Source: Jiangella asiatica (GTDB taxonomy: Bacteria > Actinomycetota > Actinomycetes > Jiangellales > Jiangellaceae). Taken from it: 64,000 nt of DNA. Positions 48,895 through 56,382 of this stretch are shown piece after piece. Made by a program: the position numbers and the translations under genes. Where the stretch lies: the NCBI RefSeq assembly GCF_004349065.1, contig NZ_SMKZ01000002.1, positions 186,001 through 250,000 on the forward strand, in the 5' to 3' direction. Numbering within the stretch: the first letter of the stretch is position 1; each line of letters starts with the position of its first letter. Below the pieces are notes generated by a model. It did not search any database. It worked only from the letters and a program-made list of their open reading frames with translations, and was not told the DNA's origin.

Positions 48895-49524
48895 TCACCG
48901 TCTGTCGGCGGTGCCGGTGTCGCTGGCGGCCGCCAGTGCGTCCCAGGCGGCCATGGTGAGGTCGACGGTGCGCTGCAGCGCCGCGCGCGAGGCGCCCTCC
49001 AGTGCCCGGACCGCCAGCCCTTGGATCAGGGCGTCGTAGTGCTGGGCGAGCGTGTCCACGTCGTTCGACGGCAGCGGCTCGCCGGCTTCCGTCGCCATGC
49101 CCAGTCGGGACCGCAGCGCCGCGAGCCGGTCGCGGCGGCTCCGATCGAGGTACGCCCGGACCTCGGCGTCCTCGGGCGGGCAGGTCAGCATCGCACGGGT
49201 GAGCAGGCAGCCGCGCGGCCCGCCGCGCCGGGTGAAGACCTCGACGTTCGCGCGCAGCAACCGTTCGATGCCGTCGCGGGCGGTGGTGGCCGCCGCCAGC
49301 TCGACGCCGGGCCAGCCGCCGTCGCCGGCTTGGTAGCGGTCGGCGGCCTCGCGGAACAGGTCGGCCTTGGAGCCGAACGCGCCGTACAGACTGGGGGAGC
49401 CGATCTGGAGTTGCTCGGTGAGGTCGGCGATGGATGTGTCCTGGTAGCCCTTGGCCCAGAACAGCCGCATCGCCCGGTCGAGCGCGGTGTCGCGGTCGAA
49501 CCCGCGCGGCCGGCCGCGTCCCAT
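48895..49524 (-). CDS. TetR-family transcriptional repressor
   Basis: 209 residues, ATG 49524 after AGGAGAT. The N-terminal helix-turn-helix is ALDRAMRLFWAKGYQDTSIA, DLTEQLQIGSPSLYGAFGSK, about residues 14-55. A C-terminal ligand domain (TetR_C_16-like) contains RGGPRGCLLTRAML near 100-113, with a Cys that many relatives use or share. It is divergent from a cupin gene across a long inverted repeat, and upstream of the amine-oxidase operon on the same strand. It probably represses all of them. Confidence 0.92.
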   Translation of the reverse strand: MGRGRPRGFDRDTALDRAMRLFWAKGYQDTSIADLTEQLQIGSPSLYGAFGSKADLFREAADRYQAGDGGWPGVELAAATTARDGIERLLRANVEVFTRRGGPRGCLLTRAMLTCPPEDAEVRAYLDRSRRDRLAALRSRLGMATEAGEPLPSNDVDTLAQHYDALIQGLAVRALEGASRAALQRTVDLTMAAWDALAAASDTGTADRR

Positions 49525-49535
49525 GCCTCGGATCT

Positions 49536-49620
49536 CCTTTCTGTATCGATCCCTACATTAACCCCTTGACGGCATGACGTGGCGTGTGATGGCTTTATGT
49601 AGTGACCGATACAGAAAGGA
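49536..49620. promoter_or_regulatory. Long inverted repeat between TetR and cupin genes
   Basis: TCCTTTCTGTATCG (49535-49548) and CGATACAGAAAGGA (49607-49620) are perfect reverse complements, and TACAT (49554-49558) pairs with ATGTA (49597-49601) inside. The arms contain both genes' ribosome sites, so repressor bound to the half-sites would block both transcripts. TTGACG at 49566-49571 is a possible -35 box between the arms. Confidence 0.6.
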
Positions 49621-49627
49621 GCCACCC

Positions 49628-50035
49628 ATGCCCGAGGTGACCAAGGTGACGAGCGCGGACGCACTCGAGTGGTACCGTCGAGACGACCAGGACCTACTGC
49701 TGGCCGACGCGATCGACCATCGCCACGACGCAGCGATGACGGTCGGGTTCGCGCGGTACGGCGCGGGCGAGTCGAACCCGTGGACGGTGTCGTACGACGA
49801 GGCGCTGATCGTTACGAAGGGTCGGTTCAGCGTCGAGAGCGGCGGCGTCGTGCGGACGGCCGCCGTCGGCGAGGTCATCTACCTGCGCGCGGGTACCGAT
49901 CTCGTCTACCGCGCGGAGGAGGAGTCCGAGGTCGTCTACGTCTCGTATCCGCACTGGATGCCGGCGACGCAGGCGTCTGCCCATGCCGAGCGGCTGGCCG
50001 AGTTCGCGCCGGCGCGGCCGGAGCGGGCAGGTTGA
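49628..50035 (+). CDS. EutQ-like cupin protein
   Basis: 135 residues, ATG 49628 after AAGGAG. A single cupin fold: DAAMTVGFARYGAGESNPWT, VSYDEALIVTKGRFSVESGG, AAVGEVIYLRAGTDLVYRAE, VVYVSYPHWMP. It resembles the C-terminal domain of the ethanolamine-utilisation protein EutQ. Classical cupin His ligands are mostly absent (YDEALIVTKG where HxH would be), so metal catalysis is uncertain. Divergent from and co-controlled with the TetR gene. Linked by regulation to amine oxidation. Confidence 0.82.
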   Translation: MPEVTKVTSADALEWYRRDDQDLLLADAIDHRHDAAMTVGFARYGAGESNPWTVSYDEALIVTKGRFSVESGGVVRTAAVGEVIYLRAGTDLVYRAEEESEVVYVSYPHWMPATQASAHAERLAEFAPARPERAG

Positions 50036-50284
50036 GGCTCTTCTGGTGCTCGCGCGGGTGTGGCCGGGGTGTCCGCCGTGATCGCCGCGTCCTGCTACCC
50101 CGTCGAGCAGCACCCTACCCACGGAAGCGATAGGAGAGCCCGAGTCGCTCGAGGGCCGTACGCGTCTTCGTCGGTCTGCGAATGTCAGTAGGCGGGTGTT
50201 GTATATGAGGGCCGAACCCGTTCGTCGTCATGGTGAAGGGTGGCACCGGGCCGCCCTGGCGACCCCGGGAAGGGGGAGACCGAG

Positions 50285-50638
50285 ATGCAATACCTGCTGT
50301 TGATCTACGGTACGGAGCCGAGCGAGCAGCCGGCACCGGAGCAGCTCGAGGCCGAGATGGCGGAGTGGTTCGCCTACGACGAGCAGATCCGGAAGTCCGG
50401 GTTCTACGTCGACGGCAACGCGTTGGAGCGGGCAAACACTGCCACCACGCTGCGCGTGCGCGACGGCGACCGGGTGGTCACCGACGGCCCTTTCGCCGAG
50501 ACCCGTGAAGTCCTGGGCGGCTACTACCTGGTGGACGTGCCGGACCTCGACACGGCGCTGGACTGGGCGGCCAAGTGCCCGGGTGCCAGGTTCGGCAGCA
50601 TGGAGGTCCGCCCGATCACCGTCTTCGACCAGGGCTGA
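50285..50638 (+). CDS. YCII-related (DGPF-domain) protein
   Basis: 117 residues, ATG 50285 after AGGGGGAG. The family text is MQYLLLIYGTEPSEQPAPEQ and VVTDGPFAETREVLGGYYLV with the DGPF motif near residue 65. It stands four bases before an ECF42-type sigma factor, the standard partnership of this family; the sigma factor typically drives its own DGPF gene. The 250 bases before it hold no gene I can see; a promoter should lie there but none was convincing by eye. Confidence 0.93.
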   Translation: MQYLLLIYGTEPSEQPAPEQLEAEMAEWFAYDEQIRKSGFYVDGNALERANTATTLRVRDGDRVVTDGPFAETREVLGGYYLVDVPDLDTALDWAAKCPGARFGSMEVRPITVFDQG

Positions 50639-50641
50639 GGG

Positions 50642-51901
50642 GTGAGTGAGCGAGCAGCCGATCCCGCGGAAGCTGTCTTCCGCGAGGAGTGGGGCCGGCT
50701 GCTCGCCACGCTCGTGCGCTGGCTCGGCGACTTCGACCTGGCCGAGGAGGTCGCGGCCGAGGCCATGGCCGCGGCCGTGGAACGCTGGCCGGTCGACGGG
50801 GTCCCCGACCGCCCCGGCGGGTGGCTGCTCACCACCGCGCGCCGGCGTGCCGTCGACACGCTGCGGCGGCGACAGAACTACGCGGCCAAGCTGGCCGTGC
50901 TCAAGATCGAGAGCGAGCGCGCCGAGACCGAGAGGCTGACCGCCCCCGTCGCCGAACCAGATGTCATCGGCGACGACCGGCTGCGGCTGTTCTTCACCTG
51001 CTGCCACCCCGCGCTCGGTGCCGAGGCGCGGGTGGCGCTCACGCTGCGCTACCTCGCCGGGCTCTCGACGGCGCAAGTGGCGCGGGCGTTCCTGGTGCCG
51101 GAGGGCACCATGGCGCAGCGGCTGGTCCGGGCCAAGCACAAGATCGGCAAGGCCGGCATCCCGTACCGGGTGCCGTCGGCGGCGGAGCTGCCGGGCCGGC
51201 TGCCGGCGGTGCTCAGGGTCGTCTATGTCATCTTCACCGAGGCGTACGCGGCCAGCAGCGGAGCGGCGCTGGTCCAGCCCGACCTGGCGGGCGAGGCCAT
51301 CAGGCTGGCCCGCATCCTGCACGGACTGCTGCCGGCCGAGCCGGAGGTCGGCGGACTGCTCGCGCTGCTGTTGCTGGTCGACGCGCGGCGCCCGGCCCGG
51401 GTCGACGACGACGGCGAGCTGGTGCTGCTGGAAGACCAGGACCGTTCCCGCTGGAACCACGCCATGATCGACGAGGGCCGGGCCCTGGTGACGAGCGCAC
51501 TGCGGCACCGGCCGCCCGGGCCCTACGCGCTGCAGGCGGCCATCGCCGCGGTCCACGACGAGGCGCCGTCGCTGGCCGAGACCGACTGGCGGCAGATCGT
51601 CGCCCTCTACGACGTGCTGCGCGCCACGGCGCCGTCGCCGGTGGTCGACCTCAACCGGGCCGTGGCCGTGGCGATGCTCCTCGGTCCCGAGGCCGGCCTG
51701 GCGCTCATCGACACGCTCGTCGCGGCCGGCACGCTGGACCGCTACCACCCGCTGCACGCCGCCCGAGGGCACCTGCTCGACCGGCTCGGGCGGCGGGCCG
51801 AGGCGGCCGAGGCGTACCAGCTGGCGCTGGAGCTGTGCGGCAACGACCCCGAGCGTGCGTTCCTGGAACGGTGCCTGGCCGCTGCGCGGGCGGCGGGTTA
51901 G
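50642..51901 (+). CDS. ECF42-type RNA polymerase sigma factor with C-terminal TPR-like extension
   Basis: 419 residues, GTG 50642. Sigma region 2 covers about 12-80 (FREEWGRLLATLVRWLGDFD, LAEEVAAEAMAAAVERWP, DRPGGWLLTTARRRAVDTL). Region 4 covers about 120-175 (LTLRYLAGLSTAQVARAFLV, PEGTMAQRLVRAKHKI). A helical extension of about 230 residues follows (VVYVIFTEAYAASSG, LDRYHPLHAARGHLLDRLGR, AEAAEAYQLALELCGN), the hallmark of ECF42, which replaces an anti-sigma factor. It pairs with the YCII gene upstream. It ends in a hairpin shared with the convergent gene. Confidence 0.95.
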   Translation: MSERAADPAEAVFREEWGRLLATLVRWLGDFDLAEEVAAEAMAAAVERWPVDGVPDRPGGWLLTTARRRAVDTLRRRQNYAAKLAVLKIESERAETERLTAPVAEPDVIGDDRLRLFFTCCHPALGAEARVALTLRYLAGLSTAQVARAFLVPEGTMAQRLVRAKHKIGKAGIPYRVPSAAELPGRLPAVLRVVYVIFTEAYAASSGAALVQPDLAGEAIRLARILHGLLPAEPEVGGLLALLLLVDARRPARVDDDGELVLLEDQDRSRWNHAMIDEGRALVTSALRHRPPGPYALQAAIAAVHDEAPSLAETDWRQIVALYDVLRATAPSPVVDLNRAVAVAMLLGPEAGLALIDTLVAAGTLDRYHPLHAARGHLLDRLGRRAEAAEAYQLALELCGNDPERAFLERCLAAARAAG

Positions 51902-51919
51902 GGATGTCCGACACCCCTA
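51899..51919. terminator. Bidirectional terminator hairpin
   Basis: TAGGGATG (51899-51906), loop TCCGA, CACCCCTA (51912-51919): an 8-bp stem with one G-U pair. Its outer bases are the TAG stop codons of both convergent genes, so it can end both transcripts. Confidence 0.5.
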
Positions 51920-52600
51920 GCGGCCGGGAACGTCGAGCAGCTGCCAGCGCCCGCCCTCGCCCTGCTCCCGCCGGCGGCGCAGCCAGCGCTCGCCCAGGAC
52001 GCCGGCCACCGCGCCGGCGACGACGGCCGGCACCGCCCAGGCGGCGCCGTTGCCCGGCCCGGACGGGGCGGGCAACGCGCCGTCCGCCTCGTCGGCCGCC
52101 GTGTCCTGCGCCGCGTCGGCGGGGTCGGCGCCGGGTGCGATGCCGCCGGTCAGCCCGAGCCCTTTGAGGATCACCATGAGCCCCGTGGGGTCGGACGGGC
52201 GGTGCCAGACGCCTTCGGCGCCCAGGTCGACGTCGCCGCCGACCGACTCCGTGGTGTGGATCCACTCCGGCAGGCCGTTGCCGCCCAGCATGATCCGATC
52301 GACGCGCCACGGCTGCACGTCGTGGATCATCCAGGTGGCGACGAAGTTCGAGCCGCTCAGGTCCGGTGGCTGGGAGTGCGGTGCCCGCTGCGCCACCGGC
52401 TGCCGGTTCAGCGCCGTCGCCAGCCGGTCGTACGCCTCGTTCGTGTTGTGCAGGGCGGCGGAGGCGCCGTGCTGGGGTGCGACGAGCAGGACGCTGGTCG
52501 GGCCGCCGGCCGACACCGGCGCCGCGGTCAGCAGGACGGCGCTCAGGGCGGCAGCTGTTGCGGCGACGGCGGCGACGGCGGCACGGCGGACGCTGCGCAT
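51917..52600 (-). CDS. Exported membrane-anchored hypothetical protein
   Basis: 227 residues, ATG 52600 after GGGAG. The signal peptide is AVAAVAATAAALSAVLLTAA. An extracellular domain of about 140 residues (SVLLVAPQHGASAALHNTNE, AYDRLATALN, NFVATWMIHDVQPWRVDRIM, PEWIHTTESVGGDVD) is followed by an Ala/Asp-rich linker, a C-terminal membrane segment (AAWAVPAVVAGAVAGVLGER) and a basic cytoplasmic tail. I do not recognise the family. It lies in a minus-strand group with an ECF sigma factor and its partner, 52 bases downstream, so it is a likely member of that regulon. Confidence 0.75.
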   Translation of the reverse strand: MRSVRRAAVAAVAATAAALSAVLLTAAPVSAGGPTSVLLVAPQHGASAALHNTNEAYDRLATALNRQPVAQRAPHSQPPDLSGSNFVATWMIHDVQPWRVDRIMLGGNGLPEWIHTTESVGGDVDLGAEGVWHRPSDPTGLMVILKGLGLTGGIAPGADPADAAQDTAADEADGALPAPSGPGNGAAWAVPAVVAGAVAGVLGERWLRRRREQGEGGRWQLLDVPGR

Positions 52601-52652
52601 GGGTGCTCCCGGGGGTTCGAGGGTGCGGACACTTCTCTTACACCGCTCGTGC

Positions 52653-53384
52653 TCAGTCGGTTCCGAGCGTCGACGCGGCCACCGCAAGGGACTCGTCGCG
52701 ATCCATGCCCTCCAGCCGCAGGCTGACGCCGTCGACGACCCACACCAGCGTGGGACCGGCCACCCGGGTCAGGTGCGCCTGCTCGCGGCCGTCCCCGTCG
52801 AGCATCCGAAGGTCGTGCGGCTCGCTGAACCACCAGACGGTGGTGTCGCCGACCGGGATCGAGACAGCGGTCTCGCCCAGCAGCGCCGTCTTCACGAACA
52901 TCGGCGACGGCTCGCCGTCGAACTGGTCCAGCCGTACCGTGCCGGCGCCGTCGCCCCAGGTCATGGTGAGCAGCCGGGCGTCGGCCGACACCTCGACGCC
53001 AGTGGGCGGGCCCAGCCGCGCCGGCTGGAGCGGCTCGAACGCCACCAGCTCGCGCGCCTGGGCGAGCGTCAGCCCGGACGCCGTCGGCGGCGCGGACGCC
53101 GACGGCTGCGACGGCCCGGGCCGCACCACGACGCCGCCGAACCCCAACCACTCGCCCACGGCCGCGCGCACCGGCGGGGTGAGCACGAGCGCGACCAGGA
53201 GTGCCACGGCGACGGCGGCCAGCCTCGCCCGCAGCCGGCGCCGCGGTACGCGAGCGGCCGGTGCCGCCTCCTCGGTCGCGATCCGGTCCAGGACGGCGAC
53301 GGCGACCGCCGCCGGGTCCGGGCCGTGAACCTCCAGCGAGGCGCCGAGGTCACGCAGCTCGGCGGTGAGAGCCCGGTCATCCAT
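52653..53384 (-). CDS. Membrane protein, probable anti-sigma partner
   Basis: 243 residues, ATG 53384 overlapping the end of the sigma gene by eight bases. A cytoplasmic N-terminus of about 55 residues (MDDRALTAELRDLGASLEVH) is followed by one membrane segment (LAAVAVALLVALVLTPPVRA) and an exported domain (LAQARELVAFEPLQPARLGP, DTTVWWFSEPHDL, VWVVDGVSLRLEGM) similar to outside domains of sigma-regulon proteins. It lacks an obvious zinc-type anti-sigma HxxxCxxC motif. Role inferred from coupling with the sigma gene and topology. Confidence 0.75.
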   Translation of the reverse strand: MDDRALTAELRDLGASLEVHGPDPAAVAVAVLDRIATEEAAPAARVPRRRLRARLAAVAVALLVALVLTPPVRAAVGEWLGFGGVVVRPGPSQPSASAPPTASGLTLAQARELVAFEPLQPARLGPPTGVEVSADARLLTMTWGDGAGTVRLDQFDGEPSPMFVKTALLGETAVSIPVGDTTVWWFSEPHDLRMLDGDGREQAHLTRVAGPTLVWVVDGVSLRLEGMDRDESLAVAASTLGTD

Positions 53385-53892
53385 GGTCCACCTCCCGCTC
53401 GAGGTCGTTCCTGTGCTCCGGCTGGAGATCGGCCTCCAGGCGGCGCAGGGCACGGTGCAGCCGCGACTTCACCGTGCCGCGCGGCCAGCCGAGCACCGTC
53501 GCGGTCTCCTGCTCGTCCAGGTCCAGGAAGTAGCGGCAGGCCACGACCCGTCGCTGCGGTTCCGGCAACGACCGGACCGCGGCCAGCAGTGCCGTCCGTC
53601 GTTCCGCCGTCACCACCTCCGCCGCCGGGTCGACGCTCAGGACCGCGTCGTCGAGCCCGTCCAGCAGCGCCGACCGCTCCGTCGCCCGCCGGTACCGCCG
53701 GGCCGCGCGGGCGGCGTTGCGTGCCTCGTTGACGACGATGCGCAGCAGCCACGGCCGGAACGGTGCGCCGTCGCGGAACCTACCCAGCGTCCGGTACGCC
53801 TTGACGAACGCCACCTGAACCACGTCCTCCGCCTCCGGCCCGGCCCCGACCAGTACCGCGACCCGGTACGCGTCGGCCGCATGACGGCGCAC
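53377..53892 (-). CDS. ECF sigma factor (SigE/RpoE-like); true start uncertain
   Basis: From GTG 53892: 171 residues. Region 2: DVVQVAFVKAYRTLGRFRDG, FRPWLLRIVVNEARNAARA. Region 4: LLAAVRSLPEPQRRVVACRY, FLDLDEQETATVLGWPRGTV, KSRLHRALRRL. In-frame sequence before this GTG, up to about 53960, reads AVIARVRAGDRDAYGDLV, which is the normal N-terminal part of region 2 in this family. Yet no ATG, GTG or TTG lies upstream in that frame. Either the gene starts at a rare codon such as ATC near 53969 or there is a small indel near the 5' end. It is coupled to a membrane partner gene downstream. Confidence 0.85.
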   Translation of the reverse strand: MRRHAADAYRVAVLVGAGPEAEDVVQVAFVKAYRTLGRFRDGAPFRPWLLRIVVNEARNAARAARRYRRATERSALLDGLDDAVLSVDPAAEVVTAERRTALLAAVRSLPEPQRRVVACRYFLDLDEQETATVLGWPRGTVKSRLHRALRRLEADLQPEHRNDLEREVDHG

Positions 53893-54045
53893 GAGATCGC
53901 CGTACGCGTCCCGGTCTCCGGCGCGTACGCGGGCGATGACGGCCTCGTCGGTGTCGTCGGCGATGGATGCGGTCCTGTTCCTCGGCGCGGTTGCACTCTT
54001 CCTACACCGCCCGGGTGCCCCAGGTTCCCGGTGGCGGAAGAATCT

Positions 54046-54927
54046 TCAGCCGGCGCGGCCGGCGGCGTGAAGCACGTTGGCGGCGCGCAGGTTGAGCATG
54101 TCGTTGTCCGGGCCGCGCCCCCAGTCGACGGAGGGACGCATCTGGGCGTTCCACCAGGCCGGGCCCGAGAAGCGGCCGTCGCCGCGCCGGGCCCCTTCGA
54201 CGACGTCCAGGGCGTCCTGGGCGCGCGGGTCGTCGAGCAGGCCGAGCACCTGCAGCAGCCGCAGCCCCTGTCCGACGTCGTAGTGCCAGTAGGCGGGGTA
54301 ATGCAGCTTGACCCAAGTCGGGTGGATGACGGAGCCGTCGGCCAGTCGGCGGAACATCCGGTGCTCCAGGAATAGCTCGGCCGACCGCGCGGCGGCCGCG
54401 CGGGCATCGAGGTCGCCGGTGGCGGCGTGGTACGCGGCCAGCCCGAGCGCCGGCGTTACGGTCTCGTGGAACGACGAGCGCCAGGCGTCTGGTGCGCCGT
54501 TGCAGTTCCAGCCGCCGTCCGGCCACTGCCAGGCCAGCAGGTTCTCGACCAGCTGCCGAACCCGCGGATCGTCGGCGAAGCCCAGGGTCGCGCAGGCGTA
54601 AAGGGCGTTGCCCTCCTGCGAGGCGCACCTCCGGTACCGCCCGTTGACCGCCGTGACGGCGCGCACGTGCGCCGGCGACGTCAGCCAGGACAGCTCGCGG
54701 TCGACGGCGGCCTCCAGAGCCCCACGCTGCGGCCGGGCACCGAGGTCGGCCAGCTCGACCAGCCGCCAGTGGATGCCCCACCACTTGCGGTACGGGTGGA
54801 CGTCGGTGGGAAAGTCCAGCAGGGTCCGGACCCTGCGGCTGTCCATCGGGTCGGCGGCATCGTCGCCGGCCAGCCGCCGCATCGCGGGGTCGGTGGAGTC
54901 ACGCAGCGTCGTCAGCACGTCGCCCAT
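54046..54927 (-). CDS. Prenyltransferase/squalene-cyclase-like alpha-toroid protein, unknown function
   Basis: 293 residues, ATG 54927 after GAGAGG. Repeated helical units with W-x-x-G-G and similar text (VENLLAWQWPDGGWNCNGAP, DAWRSSFHETVTPALGLAAY, YWHYDVGQGLRLLQVLGLLD, GRFSGPAWWNAQMRPSVDWG, RGPDNDMLNLRAANVLHAAG). This is the alpha/alpha-toroid of the terpene-cyclase/prenyltransferase fold; the cyclase DxDD motif is not seen. No signal peptide. It stands alone between the sigma gene and a small RHH-like gene. I cannot assign an activity. Confidence 0.75.
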   Translation of the reverse strand: MGDVLTTLRDSTDPAMRRLAGDDAADPMDSRRVRTLLDFPTDVHPYRKWWGIHWRLVELADLGARPQRGALEAAVDRELSWLTSPAHVRAVTAVNGRYRRCASQEGNALYACATLGFADDPRVRQLVENLLAWQWPDGGWNCNGAPDAWRSSFHETVTPALGLAAYHAATGDLDARAAAARSAELFLEHRMFRRLADGSVIHPTWVKLHYPAYWHYDVGQGLRLLQVLGLLDDPRAQDALDVVEGARRGDGRFSGPAWWNAQMRPSVDWGRGPDNDMLNLRAANVLHAAGRAG

Positions 54928-55064
54928 GGGGTGCCTCTCAGCGGCTCGCCTTCTGCTGTGCACGGTAGTGGGCCGGCTGTCCGCCGTCGAGGTGCTCGGC
55001 TCGCCCATCTCGTAGGCCCGCCCGCCGGCGCAGAACTCGCATTCTTCCCCCCGCCATCGCCGGG

Positions 55065-55376
55065 TCAGCTCGCGGCGAGGATGTCGGGGCGCAGGGGTTC
55101 TCGCAGCGCCCGCACCACGGCGTCATGTACCGCGACGTCGCCAGGCCCACGGGTTGACGTGCGCAGCGCGTCGACGATGAGCGACCGGGCCAGTGTCGAG
55201 ACCGGGATGCTGCGTTCGGCGGCGAGTGCGGCCAGTTGCTCGGCCTCATCCTTCCCGCGGCGCACGGACAGTACGGTTGCCCGCCCCGGTCGGGACGGCG
55301 TTGCGTCGGCGGGAACGTCCATGTCCCGGCTGAGCTCGGATGCTTCGGCCTCGATGTCCACGACGTGCCTGCCCAT
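55065..55376 (-). CDS. Putative ribbon-helix-helix antitoxin-like protein
   Basis: 103 residues, ATG 55376 after GGAAGG. The middle holds a beta strand plus helices typical of RHH/CopG DNA-binding proteins (ATVLSVRRGKDEAEQLAALA, AERSIPVSTLARSLIVDALR). The acidic N-terminus (EAEASELSRDMDVP) could hold a toxin. No intact toxin gene is next to it: the minus strand upstream (55377-55560) is open and reads into NAWRANSKDIAVYENDEGRP before a stop, but has no recognisable start or motif. It may be a relic of a toxin-antitoxin pair or a lone regulator. Confidence 0.55.
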   Translation of the reverse strand: MGRHVVDIEAEASELSRDMDVPADATPSRPGRATVLSVRRGKDEAEQLAALAAERSIPVSTLARSLIVDALRTSTRGPGDVAVHDAVVRALREPLRPDILAAS

Positions 55377-55568
55377 CAGGGCCTTCCTTCGTCGTTCTCG
55401 TAGACGGCGATGTCCTTGCTGTTTGCTCGCCACGCGTTCACACCCCACAGGTGGCCGCAGACGTCAAGGTGACGACCCTCGGACGCACAGTGCTGTCCAG
55501 CCTCGAGGCCGCTGAGCGACTGTGCAAGAGGGCTCAGCGGCCAGTTGAGGACCCAGTCACGGGGCGCG

Positions 55569-55844
55569 TTACAAATCGGCGGGGCAGGCGGCCGGGTCCT
55601 GGGAAGCTGCGAACCTGACGAGGTCGCCGATGTGACGGAACCCGGACTCCTGCAAGACTTCGGGATGCGTGGCCAAGAACGCGACGGTCTCCTGGCCCCA
55701 GGACGTGCCGTAGAACTCGTGCTCGGCCTGGATCGTCTGGGCGACGCAGCTCGGCGTCGCGGCGGCGGGTGGCGCCGTCACCAGGAGCGCGGTCGTCAAT
55801 GCGCCGAGGGACAGGGCGATCCGGCTGAACGTGTTCTTCATCAT
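55569..55844 (-). CDS. Small secreted protein
   Basis: 91 residues, ATG 55844 after GGGAGGTGG. The signal peptide is RIALSLGALTTALLVTAPPA and ends before ATPSCVAQ. The mature part is about 62 residues with two Cys (SCVAQ and AACPADL) that may form a disulfide, and a helical middle (ETVAFLATHPEVLQESGFRH). Family unknown. It lies 14 bases after the SnoaL-like gene, so they may be co-transcribed. Confidence 0.7.
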   Translation of the reverse strand: MMKNTFSRIALSLGALTTALLVTAPPAAATPSCVAQTIQAEHEFYGTSWGQETVAFLATHPEVLQESGFRHIGDLVRFAASQDPAACPADL

Positions 55845-55858
55845 GGCCAGCCACCTCC

Positions 55859-56272
55859 CTACGCCGGCGCCGCGGTCGGCAGCGCACCGATCTGGCCCAT
55901 GATCGTGAACAGATCGCAGTACTGCGTGATCTCCACGATCTTGCCGTCCTGCACCCGGATCAGGTCCCACGCAGCGAACTTCACGTGGCGTCCGCTCGCC
56001 GGGACGCCGGCGAACTCGGCCCGGTGCGTTGCGGTGTAGGACAGCCAAACGCAGACCAAGTTGCCTTCCTGGACCAGGTGCCGCACCTCGGCGGCAAGGT
56101 CGGGGAACGGCGCCACGTAGCTGGCGATCGACGCCTTGAGGTCTGCCAGGTTTGAACCGGCGCCTGCGTGACCGACCAGGTCTGAAGCGCAGACTTCGTC
56201 GAGCGCCTCGGGTCGGCCTTCGCCGATGATTTCGTAGAAACGCCGCACGACGTCCTTTTCCTTGCTCCCCAT
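55859..56272 (-). CDS. SnoaL-like polyketide-cyclase-fold (NTF2) protein
   Basis: 137 residues, ATG 56272 after GAGGGGG. SnoaL/ester-cyclase fold: KDVVRRFYEIIGEGRPEALD, DVCASDLVGHAG-like text, ASYVAPFPDLAAEVRHLVQE, GNLVCVWLSYTATHRAEFAG, VPASGRHVKFAAWDLIRVQD, GKIVEITQYCDLFTIMGQIG. Proteins of this group range from true cyclases to stress proteins of unknown role; no biosynthetic cluster is here. It is downstream of the LuxR-type regulator gene, which ends 110 bases away on the same strand. Confidence 0.88.
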   Translation of the reverse strand: MGSKEKDVVRRFYEIIGEGRPEALDEVCASDLVGHAGAGSNLADLKASIASYVAPFPDLAAEVRHLVQEGNLVCVWLSYTATHRAEFAGVPASGRHVKFAAWDLIRVQDGKIVEITQYCDLFTIMGQIGALPTAAPA

Positions 56273-56382
56273 GGTTCCCCCTCGTGGTGTTGGACGGTCA
56301 GCTCCAAGGGTGCTCCCAATCACGCCGGCGAGCATGGGGAGGAATCCCCACCGGTGTCCTCGTTCCTCGGGCGCCGGCCCGG

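Noticed and set aside
50036-50284. ECF42-dependent promoter before the YCII gene
   Set aside because: A TGTCGA-type -35 with a suitably spaced -10 box was looked for but no convincing match was found.
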